Shown: in pieces, positions 63,122 through 64,000 of the stretch
Layout: each line of letters starts with the position of its first letter
Position numbering within the stretch: position 1 is the stretch's first letter
Source of the DNA: Limonium bicolor
Lineage: Eukaryota; Streptophyta; Magnoliopsida; Caryophyllales; Plumbaginaceae
Length of the DNA: 64,000 nt
Assembly: GCA_023374045.1 (NCBI GenBank)
Contig: CM041778.1
Coordinates: forward strand, 370,114,831 to 370,178,830
Reading direction: 5' to 3'
The notes under the pieces: generated by a model
What the model was told of the DNA's origin: nothing
Database searches by the model: none
Seen by the model: only the letters and a program-made list of their open reading frames with translations
Program-made: the position numbers and the translations under genes

Positions 63122-63461
63122 CTGGCCTCGATGAGGGTTCAGGCTCATCGTCCCGGTCCATCATGTGTAGTGTGGGTCCAGAATTCTGGACTACCCTTGG
63201 GTTCTTGTCAGCAGCTTGCTGCACCCTCCTTGACCGTCAGTCCCAGCTCCCTGATCGGTCTTGCCCTTGCCCTTCATCTCGGCCTGTAGGCTCTGCTCTC
63301 GGGGTTCCGGAAGCACTCATATGCCCGGTGCCCGTACACCCCACAGAAGTTGCACTCAACTTTATTCCCCTTACAATCGAGCCCGGGGTGGTCCTTGTGA
63401 CACCACTGACAGATGTAGCATCGCTGGTAGCCACCACCGGCTCCCTTACCAGTCTCAGATC

Positions 63462-63542
63462 CTGATCGTTTACAATATTAGTACTCATACCTTTATCGGT
63501 TTGCTAAATGTCTCTTAACTCACTCAATATTAATTTCCTTAC
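63462..63542 (-). other. intron 2 in gag
   Basis: 81 nt, GTAAGG donor, TACTAAT branch-point-like motif, GATCAG acceptor. Removal keeps the gag frame open across APKG to SETGKGAGG, while the intron itself contains stops. Confidence 0.75.
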
Positions 63543-63795
63543 CCTTTGGCGCCCTTGAGCTCAGGGGCTTAGCAGCGTATGCATAAGTCAACTTCAATGG
63601 CTCTTCAACAGCCTTCTCCTTTTCCTCCTTCCCTTTCTGGTTCTGATTCTTCTGGGCCTGAGGCTGGTACTTTTGTTTCTTGTACCCACCTTGCCCTTGA
63701 TTCTCCGTGCTCTTCGCGGCACTCTTCCTCTTAGCACTGTTCTCGTCCCTCAGCTGGACGGTTATCTCAACCTTAGCAGCGGCATGATAGCACTC

Positions 63796-63877
63796 CTGCT
63801 TTCCAAAGTATTAGTTTCTCTTATTTCTCACAATCTAAATCTTATTCGCTTAATCTTATCTTACTCATTCTTATTAC
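63796..63877 (-). other. intron 1 in gag
   Basis: 82 nt, GTAATAAG donor, ACTAATA near the end, AAAGCAG acceptor. Removal joins TTLQ to ECYHAAAKVEI in frame, matching gag organisation; the intron contains in-frame stops. Confidence 0.78.
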
Positions 63878-64000
63878 CTGCAAGGTAGTATAGCTCGTCG
63901 GCCCCATGCCGTAGCGGAGTCGATGGCTAAGCCCGCCATAGAAGCGGTCCCCAGAATCTGGTCTGAGTATCCAAGACCTAGCAGAAGACGAAGCAAGGCG

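Larger units (their letters stand above)
54301..64000 (-). mobile_element. chromodomain Ty3/gypsy element carrying an AlkB gene
   Basis: Minus-strand order from the window edge: gag with zinc knuckles (64000-63122), AlkB-like dioxygenase (62990-62250), protease, RT, RNase H, integrase, chromodomain-like end, purine tract (58423-58411), 4.1 kb LTR (58410-54301). RT before integrase identifies Ty3/gypsy; the chromodomain and very long LTR point to the Tekay/Del chromovirus group. The 5' LTR is outside the window. GT-AG introns appear in the gag-AlkB part. Confidence 0.9.
63122..64000 (-). pseudogene. chromovirus gag 3' part, with zinc knuckles and introns
   Basis: From the window edge: RFYGGLSHRLRYGMG and TTLQ, then intron 1, ECYHAAAKVEITVQLRDEN, a Lys/Gln-rich linker, PLKLTYAYAAKPLSSRAPKG, intron 2, then a Cys/His block with CQWCHKDHPGLDC and the CCHC knuckle CNFCGVYGHRAYEC (about 63310-63410). 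A tail EMKGKGKTDQGAGTD and VVQNSGPTLHMMDRD follows after small frame shifts. Gag N-terminus lies outside the window. Confidence 0.82.

Overview
This is nuclear DNA of a flowering plant. The evidence is one intron-containing host gene for a plastid cysteine desulfurase with a transit peptide, surrounded by plant LTR retrotransposons (Ty1/copia primed by tRNA-iMet, an Athila/Tat-like Ty3/gypsy primed by tRNA-Asp, a chromodomain Ty3/gypsy), a SIRE-like copia, a TRIM, MITEs, a PIF/Harbinger-like element and a LINE fragment. Species was not determined. There are no bacterial operons, rRNA genes, tRNA genes or CRISPR arrays.

Layout. 1-2012: truncated copia pol (+). 3013-7608: 3'-truncated copia (-), its pol interrupted by a PIF/Harbinger-like element (4173-5709). 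9553-14681 and 15168-20377: two full-length but frame-broken copia elements (+) with LTRs and target-site duplications. 20982-24765: the host gene NFS2, ten exons (+). 25402-30733: degenerate SIRE-like copia with a TRIM nested in its RNase H region. 30734-32115: degenerate copia integrase/RT remnant. 32826-33249: two MITEs. 34835-39910: a third copia (+) related to the one at 9553. 40890-49815: LINE ORF1 split by a 7.2 kb gag-only Athila/Tat-like element (41720-48962). 49816-53219: copia (-) lacking both LTRs. 53220-54300: piece of a gypsy LTR. 54301 to the right edge: a chromodomain gypsy element (-) with a 4.1 kb LTR.

Most notable is the last element. Between its gag zinc knuckles and its protease, in the same sense, lies a complete AlkB-type Fe(II)/2-oxoglutarate dioxygenase domain most like plant ALKBH1-type proteins, with the HxD...H iron ligands and RxxxxxR motif intact. 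Four GT-AG intron-like segments sit around it. Two inside gag restore the gag frame exactly; the other two would join gag to AlkB and AlkB to protease in one frame, apart from local frame faults. An alternative acceptor would join gag directly to protease, skipping AlkB. I infer a retrotransposon that captured a nucleic-acid demethylase-like gene and may express it through splicing.

A caution applies throughout. NFS2 has intact splice sites but six or more small indels, several in A runs, and no substitution-type stops. This looks like uncorrected sequencing error, so some frameshifts in the mobile elements may also be technical.
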